Below, in pieces: positions 16,322 to 25,866 of a stretch of 60,922 nucleotides of DNA. Source of the DNA: Pararhodobacter sp. (GTDB lineage Bacteria; Pseudomonadota; Alphaproteobacteria; Rhodobacterales; Rhodobacteraceae); contig JAFIED010000083.1 in assembly GCA_020832805.1 (NCBI GenBank), positions 1 to 60,922 of the forward strand, written 5' to 3'. The stretch's first letter is position 1. The number at the start of each line of letters is the position of its first letter. Made by a program: the position numbers and the translations under genes. The notes under the pieces were generated by a model. It was not told the DNA's origin. It saw nothing but the letters and a program-made list of their open reading frames with translations, and made no database searches.

Positions 16322-18400
16322 TCAAGACGTGACCTGTTCGCGCAAGATCGACACAGTCATCGAGATCATCAGATACACCCCGGCAAAGATCAGAAACGCC
16401 AGCGCCGTGTTTTCGAACCGGCGCGGATAGGTTGCTTCGTCCGGGGCAATCGGGCTGACCCCCATCGACAGATAGCGCACCTGCCGCGCCGCCTCGATCC
16501 GCGCGGCCTCAAGCTGTTGCAGCGATTGCGCCAGCAACAATTGCCGGGTCTGCACGTCAGCCTCGGCCATGATCATCTCTCGCTGGACCCGCGCCAGCGA
16601 GGCACTGCCGGCGCCGCCCTGGGTCAGCGATCCGCGCAGCGCGGTCACCTGCCCCTCAAGCGCGGCGATGCGGCGTTCGGCCTGGGCGACACGCGCGGCG
16701 TTCGGGCGCGGGTTTGCCAGCAGATCCTCCAGTGACAGGCGCTCCTGGTTCAACTGCCCCTCCAGCGTGGTGATCTGCTGGGTCAGCAACGACACCTCGA
16801 CCTCGCTTGACAGCACCTGGAACCGTTCCTGCATCTCCAGCACCCGCATCTGGGCCTCGACGGTGCGTTCTTCGGCGCGTTCGAAACTGGCCTGGGCATC
16901 GCGCATCTGGTTTTCGCGCAGGCGCTGGGTCAACCGGTCGACCTGTTCTTCGGCATATCGGATCAGCGCGCGGGCAAAGCGTTCGCTGGTTTCCGGGTCG
17001 GCGGCGATGACCTCCATGCGGACCACGCCTTCGGTGGGGTCATAACTGATCTGGACATGGCGGCTGTACAGCCGATAGGCGGCCTCGTCGCTGGCATCCA
17101 TTGCCAGACGGCGCAAGGGGTCGATGCGCGGATCCTGGAAATGCGCCTTGAAGCCTTCCTCGGCATCCAGCCGGCGCATGGCCTCGCGCGATTGCAGGTA
17201 GCTTTGCACCGTGACCGAATCCTGTGACGTGGCAAGACCCGTGCCCGAAAACAGACCGCCCAGGCCCGGCGGGCCGGCGTTACTGGCATCGGCCTGCTGA
17301 ATGACGAAATCGGTATGCGTTGCATAAAGCGGCGTGGCGACGCGGTAGAAATACCAGCCCGCCAGAAATGTGGGAAGCAGCACGAAAACCATCAGCCGCG
17401 CAGCCAGAAGCGCCAAGCGGCGCCGCCGACGGCTGGCGATATCGCGCTGGATCTTCGCGATCTCGGCCTGGCGGCGCGACACTGCCTTGCTACCGGCATC
17501 CGGTTCGGCCTGTGCCGGTGGCGCCGGCTGGCGAAAGGTGCGGGGCAGGGGGGGCTGTTCGGTGGTGGTCAGCGCGCGGCTGGTGTCGCTTTTGGCAGGG
17601 TCGGTGGCGGCCGCCGCCGTGGGTGCGGGTTGCCCCTGAACGGCATCCAGCAGGGCCGAACGCTCGAACGGGTCGATGCCACGCTTGCGCAAGAGGCGCA
17701 GCGCCTCCAGCCCCGAGGTGGCCTTGATCCCGTGCCGCTGGGCGACCCGCATGGCCATACGCAATTGCCGCGCCGACAGACCTTCGCTGCGGATGGCCTC
17801 GATCTCGGCGTTGGTGCTGGCGGCGCCTTCGACATCGGCGCTGTGGGGCGCGGCCTGTGCAGCCGCCGGCCTGCCGGACGGATTGCCGGCGGCTGAGGCG
17901 CCAGACGCAGCGGCCCTGTCGTGCAATGCGGACTGCGGCGCACGTTCGGCCTGGCGCAACAGGCGCGCGCGCTCCGCCTGGTCCGCATCTTTGTCGTCGG
18001 CGTCCTCATCCGCCAGGCCCGCATTGGCGGCAATTTTGCCGGTCCCTGGCGGGGGCGTATTGGCCGGGGTTGCGGGGGTCATGCCGGCCTGTGTGCCCGT
18101 GCCCTGTGCCTTTTGCGTCTGTGGCGGCGCTGATGCCTGACCGGGCTGCGCCCGGGCGGGTGCCGGCGGTCTGGTCACAACCGTGACGGTGCGCGCCGGC
18201 CGTGCCGGTGCCGGGCTGCCGGCTGCCGTGCCCGCCGGTTGGGCCGGTGACTGTGTCTGTGGCGGTGTCTGGGCGGGTGCCTGAGTCGCAGCCGACGCAG
18301 GGGCCGCCAAAGGGGCCACACTGGGGGCCGGCGTTGATGCGGTGCCATCAGACAGCAGCAGGCGAAAGCGCCTAGGCTTTGGTTTCGTAATCATATGCAT
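16322..18400 (-). CDS. Capsule polysaccharide export inner-membrane protein, KpsE/Wzz-like
   Basis: 692 residues. The first ~325 are cytoplasmic and rich in Ala, Pro and Gln, apart from a short charged helical block (about 198-255, EIEAIRSEGLSARQLRMAMR...). A basic stretch RRRRR precedes a membrane helix (about 329-352), then a periplasmic region with long coiled coil (about 490-570) and a second helix near the C-terminus (about 665-685). This two-helix/coiled-coil layout matches KpsE/BexC-type polysaccharide co-polymerase or export proteins. The start at 18400 has AAGAAG at good spacing; Met at 18394 is an alternative. It overlaps the end of the KpsT-like gene by 29 bases. The very long disordered N-terminus is unusual against the ~380-residue E. 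coli KpsE. Confidence 0.82.
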   Translation of the reverse strand: MHMITKPKPRRFRLLLSDGTASTPAPSVAPLAAPASAATQAPAQTPPQTQSPAQPAGTAAGSPAPARPARTVTVVTRPPAPARAQPGQASAPPQTQKAQGTGTQAGMTPATPANTPPPGTGKIAANAGLADEDADDKDADQAERARLLRQAERAPQSALHDRAAASGASAAGNPSGRPAAAQAAPHSADVEGAASTNAEIEAIRSEGLSARQLRMAMRVAQRHGIKATSGLEALRLLRKRGIDPFERSALLDAVQGQPAPTAAAATDPAKSDTSRALTTTEQPPLPRTFRQPAPPAQAEPDAGSKAVSRRQAEIAKIQRDIASRRRRRLALLAARLMVFVLLPTFLAGWYFYRVATPLYATHTDFVIQQADASNAGPPGLGGLFSGTGLATSQDSVTVQSYLQSREAMRRLDAEEGFKAHFQDPRIDPLRRLAMDASDEAAYRLYSRHVQISYDPTEGVVRMEVIAADPETSERFARALIRYAEEQVDRLTQRLRENQMRDAQASFERAEERTVEAQMRVLEMQERFQVLSSEVEVSLLTQQITTLEGQLNQERLSLEDLLANPRPNAARVAQAERRIAALEGQVTALRGSLTQGGAGSASLARVQREMIMAEADVQTRQLLLAQSLQQLEAARIEAARQVRYLSMGVSPIAPDEATYPRRFENTALAFLIFAGVYLMISMTVSILREQVTS

Positions 18401-19046
18401 GTTTCGCTTCTTCGAGCGTGTCGAAAAACTGCAGGCGGCCGTCCTGCAGCACGGCGGCGGATTGGCAATACCGCTCCAGTGTGTCAGCCTGGTGCGAGAC
18501 AACCAGCACCGTTGCCCGTTCAAGCCGTTCTTTCAGAATGGTGCCGGCGCGGCGGTTGAACTTGACATCTGTGGTGGCGGGCATGCCCTCGTCGACCAGA
18601 TACAGGTCGAATTCCAGCGACAGCATCAGTGAAAACGCAAAGCGCGAACGCATCCCCTGGCTGTATGTTCCTACCGGCATGTCGAAGTAATCGCCGATAT
18701 CGCACATCCATCGGCAGAATGCCTCTACCTCGTCGGGGTCGATCTGGTAGAGCCGCGCGATATAGCGCGCGTTCTCGGTCGCGCTGTGCTTGGTGTTGAT
18801 CCCCCCCATGAAACCCAGCGGAAACGATACCCGGCAATCGCGGGTGATGTTCCCGTTGTCGGGTTTTTCCAGCCCTGCCATCATGTTGATGATCGTTGTC
18901 TTGCCAGAGCCGTTGGGTGCCAGAATGCCCACCGAATGGCCAAGTTCGATCCGGAACGACGCATCATGCAGGATAACCTTGTGGGTTTTCCCGGTCCAGA
19001 AGGACTTGCTGACATTGTCGAATTCCAGCATCTGCTGCGGCCTCAC
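18372..19046 (-). CDS. ABC transporter ATP-binding protein, capsule export (KpsT-like)
   Basis: 224 residues, the KpsT/polysaccharide-export ATPase length. Walker A APNGSGKTT (about 43-51), the short signature YSQGMR, Walker B LYLVDEG and the switch His in VVSHQ are all present. It should energise export of a lipid-linked polysaccharide together with a KpsM permease, but no kpsM is present in the window. The KpsE-like gene follows with a 29-base overlap. Met 6 (19031, MLEFDNV) is an alternative start that fits the domain boundary. Confidence 0.88.
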   Translation of the reverse strand: MRPQQMLEFDNVSKSFWTGKTHKVILHDASFRIELGHSVGILAPNGSGKTTIINMMAGLEKPDNGNITRDCRVSFPLGFMGGINTKHSATENARYIARLYQIDPDEVEAFCRWMCDIGDYFDMPVGTYSQGMRSRFAFSLMLSLEFDLYLVDEGMPATTDVKFNRRAGTILKERLERATVLVVSHQADTLERYCQSAAVLQDGRLQFFDTLEEAKHAYDYETKA

Positions 19047-19248
19047 GCGCTTTTTGCGTCATGGTTTTCATGACCGGCTTCGTCTCCGGTGCCATCCTGA
19101 CTAGCCGTGCTTTGTGGCCAGAGCATGGCAAATTCCGGGGCTCTTGACTATGGCTCATGCTGCCGGGTTGTTGTAGCCAATTTATCGTCATCATTCACCG
19201 AAAGCGACCAGCCCTGCCGGGCGTGGTGGCACGGGGCCGGAGCACCGC

Positions 19249-20097
19249 ATGAGCCAAGATCAATCGTCCGCGCCGGACCGCGCATCCGATCCTGCCCAGG
19301 GGCAAACGCCCCTGGCCCTTGCCCTGGCGCGCATGCAGGCAGCCCCCCAGAATGATGCAGCGCGGCTGGCCTTTTACGGTGTGCTGGCCGATAGCGAACT
19401 GTTCCTGATGCTGGCAGAAGAGGCACAGCCCGGCCAGCTTTCGCCCAGACTGTTCGATCTGGAGATGGGGCGCGCGGCACTGGTCTTTGACAGCGAGGCG
19501 CGGTTGGCGGGCTTTGCCGGGCAGGCGGTGGATTACGCCGCGCTGCCGGGGCGCGTTCTGGCCGGAATGCTGTCCGGGCAGGCCCTGTCGATGATGGTCA
19601 ACCCCGACAGCCCTGACGCCACATTGCTGCCCCCCGATGCCCTGCACTGGCTGGCCGAAACCCTGGCGCAAACTGCCGCGGCGCCGACCATGGCGGGCAC
19701 CCGGCCCTTGGGCTTTGCCCCGCCTGACATGGCGGCCGATGCGCTGGCGCTGCTGCGCCCCGCGCTGGAACGGCGCCTGTCCGGCGTGCCGGGACTGAAG
19801 GGTGCGGTGCTGGCGCAGGCGCATTGGGCCGACGGGCACAACGGCACGGTGCTGGCCCTGGCGGGCGTGCCCGCATCGGCCCATGCCGCCATGGCGCGGG
19901 CCGTGGCCGAGGCGCTGGCGCTCAGCGGGCTGGATGAGGGCGCGCTTGATGTGGTCTTTCCGGATGCCGGGGCGATGGCCTCTGTCTCGGCGGTGGGGCT
20001 GGCGCTGTCCCCCGCGCCGCACAACCCGCAGCAACCGCGCACCCATCAACCGGCCGCCCCCGGCACCGACCCCAGCCGGCCACCACGGCTGCGTTGA
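19249..20097 (+). CDS. SseB family protein
   Basis: 282 residues with an N-terminal SseB-type domain: the pattern LFLMLAEEAQPGQLSPRLFD and LVFDSEARLAGFAG is typical of the domain found in EscC/SseB and many non-secretion proteins. The C-terminal tail after about residue 250 is Pro-rich and probably disordered. No type III secretion genes are nearby, so this is a cytoplasmic conserved protein of unknown role. GGAG precedes the ATG. It is divergent from the KpsT-like gene and upstream of rplM. Confidence 0.8.
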   Translation: MSQDQSSAPDRASDPAQGQTPLALALARMQAAPQNDAARLAFYGVLADSELFLMLAEEAQPGQLSPRLFDLEMGRAALVFDSEARLAGFAGQAVDYAALPGRVLAGMLSGQALSMMVNPDSPDATLLPPDALHWLAETLAQTAAAPTMAGTRPLGFAPPDMAADALALLRPALERRLSGVPGLKGAVLAQAHWADGHNGTVLALAGVPASAHAAMARAVAEALALSGLDEGALDVVFPDAGAMASVSAVGLALSPAPHNPQQPRTHQPAAPGTDPSRPPRLR

Positions 20098-20184
20098 TCG
20101 GCAAAAACGCAGCGATATATGGGGTAATATGATACCTATTTTCTAACCATCTGAAAAGAATGGTTTATTTTGATTGTGTTGGGC

Positions 20185-20212
20185 TTGACCCGCGCATGGA
20201 ACCCGGTAAAAG
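20185..20212 (+). promoter_or_regulatory. Candidate promoter for rplM-rpsI
   Basis: TTGACC (20185-20190) lies 16 bases before TAAAAG (20207-20212), a reasonable sigma-70-type pair about 75 bases ahead of rplM. The preceding 20098-20180 stretch is AT-rich for this genome and holds a weak AACCAT/ATGGTT hairpin (20145-20165), which may end the SseB transcript. Confidence 0.4.
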
Positions 20213-20287
20213 CCGTCCATCCGTTGCGTCCCTTGCTGGGGCGTGCCGTTTCGTTAAACAAATCTTCTCATCCTTCCGGGGTCGGAC

Positions 20288-20752
20288 ATGAAAACCTATA
20301 CCGCAAGACCGGCGGAGATCGAAAAGAAGTGGATCCTGATCGATGCCGAAGGCATCGTTCTGGGCCGCCTCGCCACGATCGTCGCCGCCCGCCTGCGCGG
20401 CAAGCACAAGCCCAGCTTCACACCGCATATGGACATGGGCGACAACATCATCGTCATCAATGCCGACAAGGTGCAGATGACGGGCCGCAAGCGCGACCAG
20501 AAAACCTATTACTGGCACACCGGCTATCCCGGCGGGATCAAGTCGCGCACCGCGCGCCAGATCCTGGAAGGGGCCCATCCGGAGCGCGTGGTGATGAAGG
20601 CTGTCCAGCGCATGCTGCCCGGCGGCCCGCTGTCACGCCAGCAGATGACCAACCTGCGTGTCTACGCCGGCGCCGAGCATCCGCATGAGGCCCAGCAGCC
20701 CGAGGTGCTGGACCTGCGGTCGATGAATTCCAAGAACACCCGGAGCGCGTGA
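20288..20752 (+). CDS. rplM: 50S ribosomal protein L13
   Basis: 154 residues, full length. The family blocks [45 protein letters not shown] and [16 protein letters not shown] are all intact. L13 is an early-assembly protein of the large subunit. The stop overlaps the region just before rpsI, whose ATG is 2 bases beyond, giving the conserved rplM-rpsI pair. Confidence 0.97.
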   Translation: MKTYTARPAEIEKKWILIDAEGIVLGRLATIVAARLRGKHKPSFTPHMDMGDNIIVINADKVQMTGRKRDQKTYYWHTGYPGGIKSRTARQILEGAHPERVVMKAVQRMLPGGPLSRQQMTNLRVYAGAEHPHEAQQPEVLDLRSMNSKNTRSA

Positions 20753-20754
20753 TC

Positions 20755-21276
20755 ATGGCTGAAGAGATCAAGACACTCGATGCGCTGAAGGATGCCGTTG
20801 CCGGCGCCGCTGCCACCAATGCCGCCGCTGGCGCCGCAGCCGGTGCCGCGGACGATGCCGCACCGGCGCGCACGCCGCAGCGCGATGCGCTGGGTCGCGC
20901 CTATGCCACCGGCAAGCGCAAGGACGCGGTTGCCCGCGTCTGGATCAAGCCGGGTTCGGGCAAGGTCACGGTGAACGGCAAGGCGATCAATGCCTATTTC
21001 GCCCGGCCCGTGCTGCAGATGATCCTGCGTCAGCCCTTTCAGGTGGCCGGCGTCACCGATCAGTTCGATGTGATGGCCACCGTCACGGGCGGCGGCCTGT
21101 CAGGCCAGGCCGGCGCGGTCAAGCATGGTATTTCAAAGGCGTTGCAGCTGTATGAGCCGGCGCTGCGCCCGGCGCTGAAGGCTGCCGGCTTCCTGACCCG
21201 TGACAGCCGCGTGGTGGAACGCAAGAAATACGGCAAGCGCAAGGCGCGCCGCAGCTTCCAGTTCTCCAAGCGTTGA
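20755..21276 (+). CDS. rpsI: 30S ribosomal protein S9
   Basis: 173 residues. An Ala-rich N-terminal extension of about 45 residues, common in this family of bacteria, precedes the S9 core beginning at [20 protein letters not shown]. The C-terminal basic tail ending in [16 protein letters not shown] reaches the P-site tRNA in the ribosome. The start ATG at 20755 follows GGAG. A strong terminator follows at 21298. Confidence 0.97.
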   Translation: MAEEIKTLDALKDAVAGAAATNAAAGAAAGAADDAAPARTPQRDALGRAYATGKRKDAVARVWIKPGSGKVTVNGKAINAYFARPVLQMILRQPFQVAGVTDQFDVMATVTGGGLSGQAGAVKHGISKALQLYEPALRPALKAAGFLTRDSRVVERKKYGKRKARRSFQFSKR

Positions 21277-21297
21277 GCCGAAAACCCATCGTTCCGG

Positions 21298-21323
21298 AAA
21301 GGCCCGCCGCTGTGCGGGCCTTT
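21298..21323 (+). terminator. Rho-independent-like terminator of rplM-rpsI
   Basis: Perfect 10-base arms AAAGGCCCGC (21298-21307) and GCGGGCCTTT (21314-21323) with a 6-base loop, 21 bases past the rpsI stop. The right arm itself ends in TTT. Confidence 0.8.
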
Positions 21324-21465
21324 CGCGTTTCCGGCTGTGGCTGACGGGCACCAGACAATAAAGTGGCGTGAATCGTGGCGCGATGCTATGATTTCACCAC
21401 TTTGCGCATTGGAAGTAGCGAAACCGTCGTCGCGGCTTGTGCCGCCCGTGAAGGGAGAGAAGACC

Positions 21466-21822
21466 ATGCTTCGCCTGTTTGTTGCCTTTGCCACTGTCTT
21501 GCTGCTTGGCGCCACCACCGCCGATGCCTGGAGCCGGGTCGCCACCGAGGCCGATTTCCTTGCCCGGATTGCTGATAGACAGCAGGTGCTCGAGGGGACG
21601 GGACATGTGACCTGGCACAGCGATGGTCGGGTGACCGGCGATTGGCGCGGCCAGACGGTGCGGGGGCGCTGGCAATGGCATCAAGGGTTCGTGTGCCGCA
21701 ACCTGATGATCGGCACGCATGAAACGGGCACGAATTGCCTGATGCTGGAACTTCGTGGCGATCAGTTGCGCGCCACTCAGGATCAGGGCCGCGGCCAGGC
21801 AACGATCACGACCATGCGCTGA
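21466..21822 (+). CDS. Small secreted protein of unknown function
   Basis: 118 residues with a signal peptide (MLRLFVAFATVLLLGATTADA). The mature ~97 residues form a likely beta-rich domain with the pattern WHSDGRVTGDWRGQTVRGRWQW...FVCRNLMIG...NCLMLEL, in which two Cys could form a disulphide. Similar small periplasmic proteins occur widely in Rhodobacteraceae, without known function. The start at 21466 follows AAGGGAGAGAAG; the frame is open further upstream but lacks a signal or ribosome-binding site. Confidence 0.75.
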   Translation: MLRLFVAFATVLLLGATTADAWSRVATEADFLARIADRQQVLEGTGHVTWHSDGRVTGDWRGQTVRGRWQWHQGFVCRNLMIGTHETGTNCLMLELRGDQLRATQDQGRGQATITTMR

Positions 21823-21887
21823 TTACTCGCTTGCTGCCCGCTTGTGCGCGGGCACCTGCAGCACCGCCCGGCACCAGGGGCGACGCC

Positions 21888-22619
21888 TCAGCGGCGACGC
21901 CAGAAGCGCGGCTCGCGCGGGGCGCTTTGGCCGGCGGGTTCGGTGGCCTGTTGCAGCGCGCCCGCAGCCAGCAGATAGACCGAGGCCGCGATCAATCCCC
22001 AGGTCACCCATGTTGGCTGGTCGAAATCGGTCCAGGCGGCCCAGGCGGCCAGCAGTGTCCAGATCACCGCCACCGGCAATGACACCAGGCGCCAGCGTTC
22101 GGTGCGCACCGGATGGATGAACTTGACCTGCAGGAACATGGCCGCCGCCAGCAACACGACCAGCACCAGAATGATCCAGAAATCAGGTCTGGTGGCAAAG
22201 ATCACAACCGCCACCATGTTCCAGCAAGCCGGGAAGCCGGAAAAGGAATTATCGTGCGTCTTCATGCGTGTGTCAGCGAAATACAGTACGCTGGCAAAGG
22301 TGATCAGAACAATGGCAATCCAGCCAGTCCATCCCGGCAGCAGGCCGGACTGGAACAGTGCAAAGGCCGGAATGAAGACATAGGTCAGGTAGTCGATGAT
22401 CAGATCCAGCAAGGCGCCATCGATGATGGGCGCGCGGCCCTTGACATCATAACGGCGCGCCAGTGGCCCGTCGATGCCATCGACGATGAAGGCGACCACC
22501 AGCCACAGGAACATCAGGCTCCACTGGGCCTCGACCGCGGCGAGCATCGCCAGCATCGAGAAAACGGCGCCGGTCGCCGTGAACATGTGAACGGAATAAG
22601 CGCGCAACGTCTGAAACAT
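21888..22619 (-). CDS. pcs: Phosphatidylcholine synthase
   Basis: 243 residues, hydrophobic, with several membrane helices. The Pcs version of the CDP-alcohol phosphotransferase motif is visible: DGIDGPLARRY followed by GALLDLIID, giving the DG-DG-AR...G...D...D acidic site. It condenses CDP-diacylglycerol with choline to make phosphatidylcholine in the inner membrane, a lipid typical of alphaproteobacteria that interact with eukaryotes or import choline. The start is set at 22619 (MFQTLRAYSVH), where the family normally begins. Confidence 0.92.
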   Translation of the reverse strand: MFQTLRAYSVHMFTATGAVFSMLAMLAAVEAQWSLMFLWLVVAFIVDGIDGPLARRYDVKGRAPIIDGALLDLIIDYLTYVFIPAFALFQSGLLPGWTGWIAIVLITFASVLYFADTRMKTHDNSFSGFPACWNMVAVVIFATRPDFWIILVLVVLLAAAMFLQVKFIHPVRTERWRLVSLPVAVIWTLLAAWAAWTDFDQPTWVTWGLIAASVYLLAAGALQQATEPAGQSAPREPRFWRRR

Positions 22620-22691
22620 GACGGTTTCTTCTCTGATCTGCTGGCATAGCGCAACAGGCAATATGCACTGTTCCCTGCACCGCGCGCAGGG

Positions 22692-23660
22692 TCAACCGCT
22701 GGTCGATGTGCGCCGCGCACGCGGGTGGGCGGCGCGGTAGGCCGCCATCAGCCTGTCACTGTCGACCCCGGTATACACCTGCGTTGTCGCCAGCGACGCA
22801 TGGCCCAGCAATTCCTGGATCGCGCGCAGGTCACCGCCGGCGGACAGCAGATGCGTGGCAAAGGAATGGCGCAGGGCATGCGGCGTGGCGCTGGCCGGCA
22901 GTCCCAGTTGCAGCCGGACCTGTTCCATCGATTGCGCCACCTGGCGTGGGTTCAGCGGCCCGCCCCGCGCCCCCCGGAACAGTGGGGCGTCCGCTGCCAG
23001 GGGATAGGGGCAAAGCTGCGCATAGCGGGCAACTGCCTGGGCGGCGGCGGGAATCACCGGGACGACCCGTTCCTTGCCGCCCTTGCCGATGATGCGCAGC
23101 GCGGGGCCCGGTGCGCGATCACGCCCGGTCAGGGACAGCGCCTCGGACACCCGCAAGCCACAGCCGTACATCAGCGTGGCCACCGCTGCGTCGCGGGCGC
23201 GTTGCCAGTCTTCGGGCCGGTCGTTGCCAATTTCATCCAGCACTGCCTCGGCCTCGTCAGGGGCCAGCGGGCGGGGCAGGGTGCGCGGATGCCGTGGCCC
23301 GCGGGCAGCAAGAATCGTATCGGGGTTGAAATCCGGTTCGCGCTCGCCCAGCCACCGGGCAAAACTCTTGACGGCCGACAGGCTGCGCGCCACCGAGCGC
23401 GCGCTGCGCCCGCCAGCGCGGGCACGGGCCATCCATGCGCGCAGGTCCGACTGAGTCAGCGCGCGCAATTGCGCCAGGCCGGCTGCACCGCCCTGATGCC
23501 GGGCAATGAAATCCAGAAAGCCCGCCACATCGGTGCCATAGGCGGCGATCGTATGGGGCGAGGCATCGCGCAGCGCCGACAGCCCGGACAGCCATTGCGC
23601 CAGCGCATCGCGCAACGCGGGACTGATGGCCAGCCCCGCCGCCGTCGATGCATCGGTCAT
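22692..23660 (-). CDS. xerC: Tyrosine recombinase XerC
   Basis: 322 residues. N-terminal SAM-like core-binding domain (about 15-115) and C-terminal catalytic domain. The catalytic set can be placed as Arg170 (GCGLRVSEAL), Lys193 (IGKGGKER), His261 and Arg264 (HALRHSFATH), His287 (LLGHASLATTQ) and Tyr296. With XerD it resolves chromosome dimers at dif. Its stop-start overlap with the DUF484 gene (4 bases) is the conserved DUF484-xerC arrangement, which argues for XerC and against a phage integrase. Confidence 0.93.
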   Translation of the reverse strand: MTDASTAAGLAISPALRDALAQWLSGLSALRDASPHTIAAYGTDVAGFLDFIARHQGGAAGLAQLRALTQSDLRAWMARARAGGRSARSVARSLSAVKSFARWLGEREPDFNPDTILAARGPRHPRTLPRPLAPDEAEAVLDEIGNDRPEDWQRARDAAVATLMYGCGLRVSEALSLTGRDRAPGPALRIIGKGGKERVVPVIPAAAQAVARYAQLCPYPLAADAPLFRGARGGPLNPRQVAQSMEQVRLQLGLPASATPHALRHSFATHLLSAGGDLRAIQELLGHASLATTQVYTGVDSDRLMAAYRAAHPRARRTSTSG

Positions 23661-24379
23661 GACAGCCAGCGGCGCAGAACCCGTTCGAACGTGCCGGCAA
23701 AGAATGCCAGCAGATCGGTGCCCTGACCGGGCTTGAAGCGATGCGGGTCTTCTGACCCCATCACCAGCATGGCGGGCAACCGGTTCTGGCCCATGTCCAG
23801 CCGCAGCAGCGCCTCAGAGCGCAGATCGGCCCCGCGCGGGCCATAGGGCGCGCCCGGTCCCGGCTCGCCCTGGCGCAGCACGATCTGGCGCGCGGGCATC
23901 GTGCGGCCCATCGACATATAGCCTTCCACAAAGCCCGGATTGCGCACGACCATGACATCCTTCAGCCGGCCCAGCGTTCCCTCGTCCTGCTCGCCGGGCG
24001 ATTCCAGCACCAGCCGCAACAGATCGACGCGCAGGATTTCCGCCACCTCGCCACCCAGCGACAGCACGAAATCCTCGAACCGTTCCGCATCAAGCATCTT
24101 CAGGATGGCGCGGTGAATCTGATTGGTTGACGACAGGTTTTCATACGCCGCCGCAATCACGGCGCGGTGGGTTTCCTCCAGCCGGTCGATGCGGGTTTCC
24201 AGCCGTTCCATTGCCATGCCGCGCAGATCGACGACATTGCCGCCCATCGCCTGCTCGCTTGACAGGACCAGAGCGCGCATGACCTCGGCATCATCCAGCA
24301 CCAGGCCGGGATCGGCCAGAATGCGTGCGCGCCATTCCTCGAACTTGCTGTGGTCTTTTGCCTGTCCTGCGCCTGCCAT
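23657..24379 (-). CDS. DUF484 family protein
   Basis: 240 residues. An N-terminal helical/coiled-coil part (about 40-80, MERLETRIDRLEETHRAVI) is followed by a GAF-like domain, the usual DUF484 layout. Function is unknown, but the gene is commonly placed directly before xerC, as here with a 4-base overlap. The start ATG at 24379 (MAGAGQAKDHSKFEEWR) is chosen because conservation begins there. Confidence 0.88.
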   Translation of the reverse strand: MAGAGQAKDHSKFEEWRARILADPGLVLDDAEVMRALVLSSEQAMGGNVVDLRGMAMERLETRIDRLEETHRAVIAAAYENLSSTNQIHRAILKMLDAERFEDFVLSLGGEVAEILRVDLLRLVLESPGEQDEGTLGRLKDVMVVRNPGFVEGYMSMGRTMPARQIVLRQGEPGPGAPYGPRGADLRSEALLRLDMGQNRLPAMLVMGSEDPHRFKPGQGTDLLAFFAGTFERVLRRWLS

Positions 24380-24528
24380 GCCGTTTCCCGTGACGGTCGT
24401 TCTTGTTGGCACCACTATACACGATCACCGCCTTTGCGCCAGCGATGATCCGCCCCAAAACGGCATCGCCCGCTGACGCCGGCATTCCGCGCCGGAAAAG
24501 ACCGGGCAGGATGGTGTTGCGCGCCGGA

Positions 24529-24960
24529 TCAGTTGGTCAGGCGCCAGGTGAACGTGCCGAAACTGTTGGCCCGCAAGGCGCGGAAACCCACCGATGTCTG
24601 GCGGTTGTTGCAGCGCATGCTGTTCACATTGTAGAATCGGTACGGTCCGGGGTATTCGACGCACAGGTTGTTGTTGCCGCCCCAGTAGCTGTTTCCATCG
24701 CCCAACCGCTCGGCATACATGTAGAAGTTGCGGTTGTTCGTGCGCCCCATCACCCGGCACGCATTGCGATCAACGCGGAACCAGCCCTCGTTCAGCCAGC
24801 GGTTGTCGCCCAGTGGAATATACGAGATCGCCAGCAGAACGGCAGAGCTGGCGTCGTTGCAAACCCGGATGGTATAGTGTGATTGTGCTGCGGCGGTCGA
24901 TGCAAGAAACATCGAGATTGCGGCAGCAACAGCGAAAACAGTCGACCTGAAACCAGACAT
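24529..24960 (-). CDS. DUF1036 domain secreted protein
   Basis: 143 residues with a signal peptide (SGFRSTVFAVAAAISMFLAS, cleavage after AAA-QS). The mature part matches DUF1036: YTIRVCNDASSAVLLAISYI, WLNEGWFRVDRNACRV, YMYAERL and four Cys that could pair. It is a periplasmic or secreted protein of unknown role. The ATG at 24960 follows AAGGAAAG; an upstream in-frame Met at 25008 would put charged residues before the signal. Confidence 0.82.
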   Translation of the reverse strand: MSGFRSTVFAVAAAISMFLASTAAAQSHYTIRVCNDASSAVLLAISYIPLGDNRWLNEGWFRVDRNACRVMGRTNNRNFYMYAERLGDGNSYWGGNNNLCVEYPGPYRFYNVNSMRCNNRQTSVGFRALRANSFGTFTWRLTN

Positions 24961-25115
24961 GCGCAGGACTTTCCTTGTTACAGCCCTGCCATTCTTGCCC
25001 GGTTTCATGAATCGGGCAAGCTGTCTTTGTTCATCCTGACTGCTTCAGCCCCGCCCGCCAGATGCCGGGGGCGGGCCGGGGCGTGGGCGGGTGCCGAACA
25101 GACGGCCGCCCTTCG

Positions 25116-25769
25116 TTACAGGATTTTCTGGCCGGTCTTCTGCCAGTCGGCCAGAAAGGTCTCCAGCCCCTTGTCCGTCAGCGGGTGGCTGGCCAGCTTG
25201 CGGATCACCTCTGGCGGGGCGGTCATGACATCGGCGCCAATCTTTGCGGCCTCGGTCACATGGTTCACCGTGCGGATGGAGGCGGCCAGGATCTCGGTCT
25301 CGAAACCGTAGTTGTCATAGATCTGGCGGATATCGGCGATCAGCTGCATGCCATCCAGGTTGATGTCATCCAGCCGGCCAATGAACGGGCTGATGAAGCT
25401 GGCGCCTGCCTTGGCGGCCAGCAGCGCCTGGTTGGCGCTGAAGCACAGCGTGACATTGACCATCCTGCCTTCGCCCGTCAGCACCTTGCAGGCCTTCAGC
25501 CCATCCCAGGTCAGGGGCAGCTTGACGGCGATATTGGGTGCGATCTCGGCCAACTTGCGCCCTTCGGCGATCATGGCGTCGGCCTCCAGCGCCACGACCT
25601 CGGCCGAGACCGGCCCGGAAACGATGCCGCAGATCTCGCGCGTGACCTCGATGATGTCGCGGCCGGATTTCAGGATCAGCGAGGGGTTTGTGGTGACACC
25701 ATCAACCATGCCCAGATCATTCAGGTCACGGATGGCATCGACATCGGCAGTATCGACAAAGAATTTCAT
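25116..25769 (-). CDS. Transaldolase / fructose-6-phosphate aldolase-like (short type)
   Basis: 217 residues, the compact transaldolase subfamily (FSA/TalC type). [32 protein letters not shown], and the Schiff-base Lys in [16 protein letters not shown] are intact. It transfers dihydroxyacetone units in the pentose phosphate pathway or cleaves fructose 6-phosphate. It lies back-to-back with priA (97-base divergent gap). The start at 25769 gives the standard family N-terminus. Confidence 0.93.
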   Translation of the reverse strand: MKFFVDTADVDAIRDLNDLGMVDGVTTNPSLILKSGRDIIEVTREICGIVSGPVSAEVVALEADAMIAEGRKLAEIAPNIAVKLPLTWDGLKACKVLTGEGRMVNVTLCFSANQALLAAKAGASFISPFIGRLDDINLDGMQLIADIRQIYDNYGFETEILAASIRTVNHVTEAAKIGADVMTAPPEVIRKLASHPLTDKGLETFLADWQKTGQKIL

Positions 25770-25866
25770 GGCGCGTCTCTTCGGGTTGCGGATGGGTCCG
25801 TGCGCCGTCATACCCTAGGCCCCGTGCCCCCGAAACCCCTTATCCCGTGCCCTTTCGCCCCCAGCC

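Noticed and set aside
19249-20097. SseB protein as part of a type III secretion system
   Set aside because: No secretion genes are present and the domain is common in non-pathogens.
22692-23660. Tyrosine recombinase as evidence of an integrated element
   Set aside because: The coupled DUF484 gene and the XerC-type sequence mark it as the housekeeping recombinase; no att repeats or phage genes nearby.
25046-25085. GC-rich inverted repeat past the transaldolase as a terminator
   Set aside because: Only about 7 matched GC pairs with a mismatch, in a region of repeated G/C runs; not distinguishable from composition.
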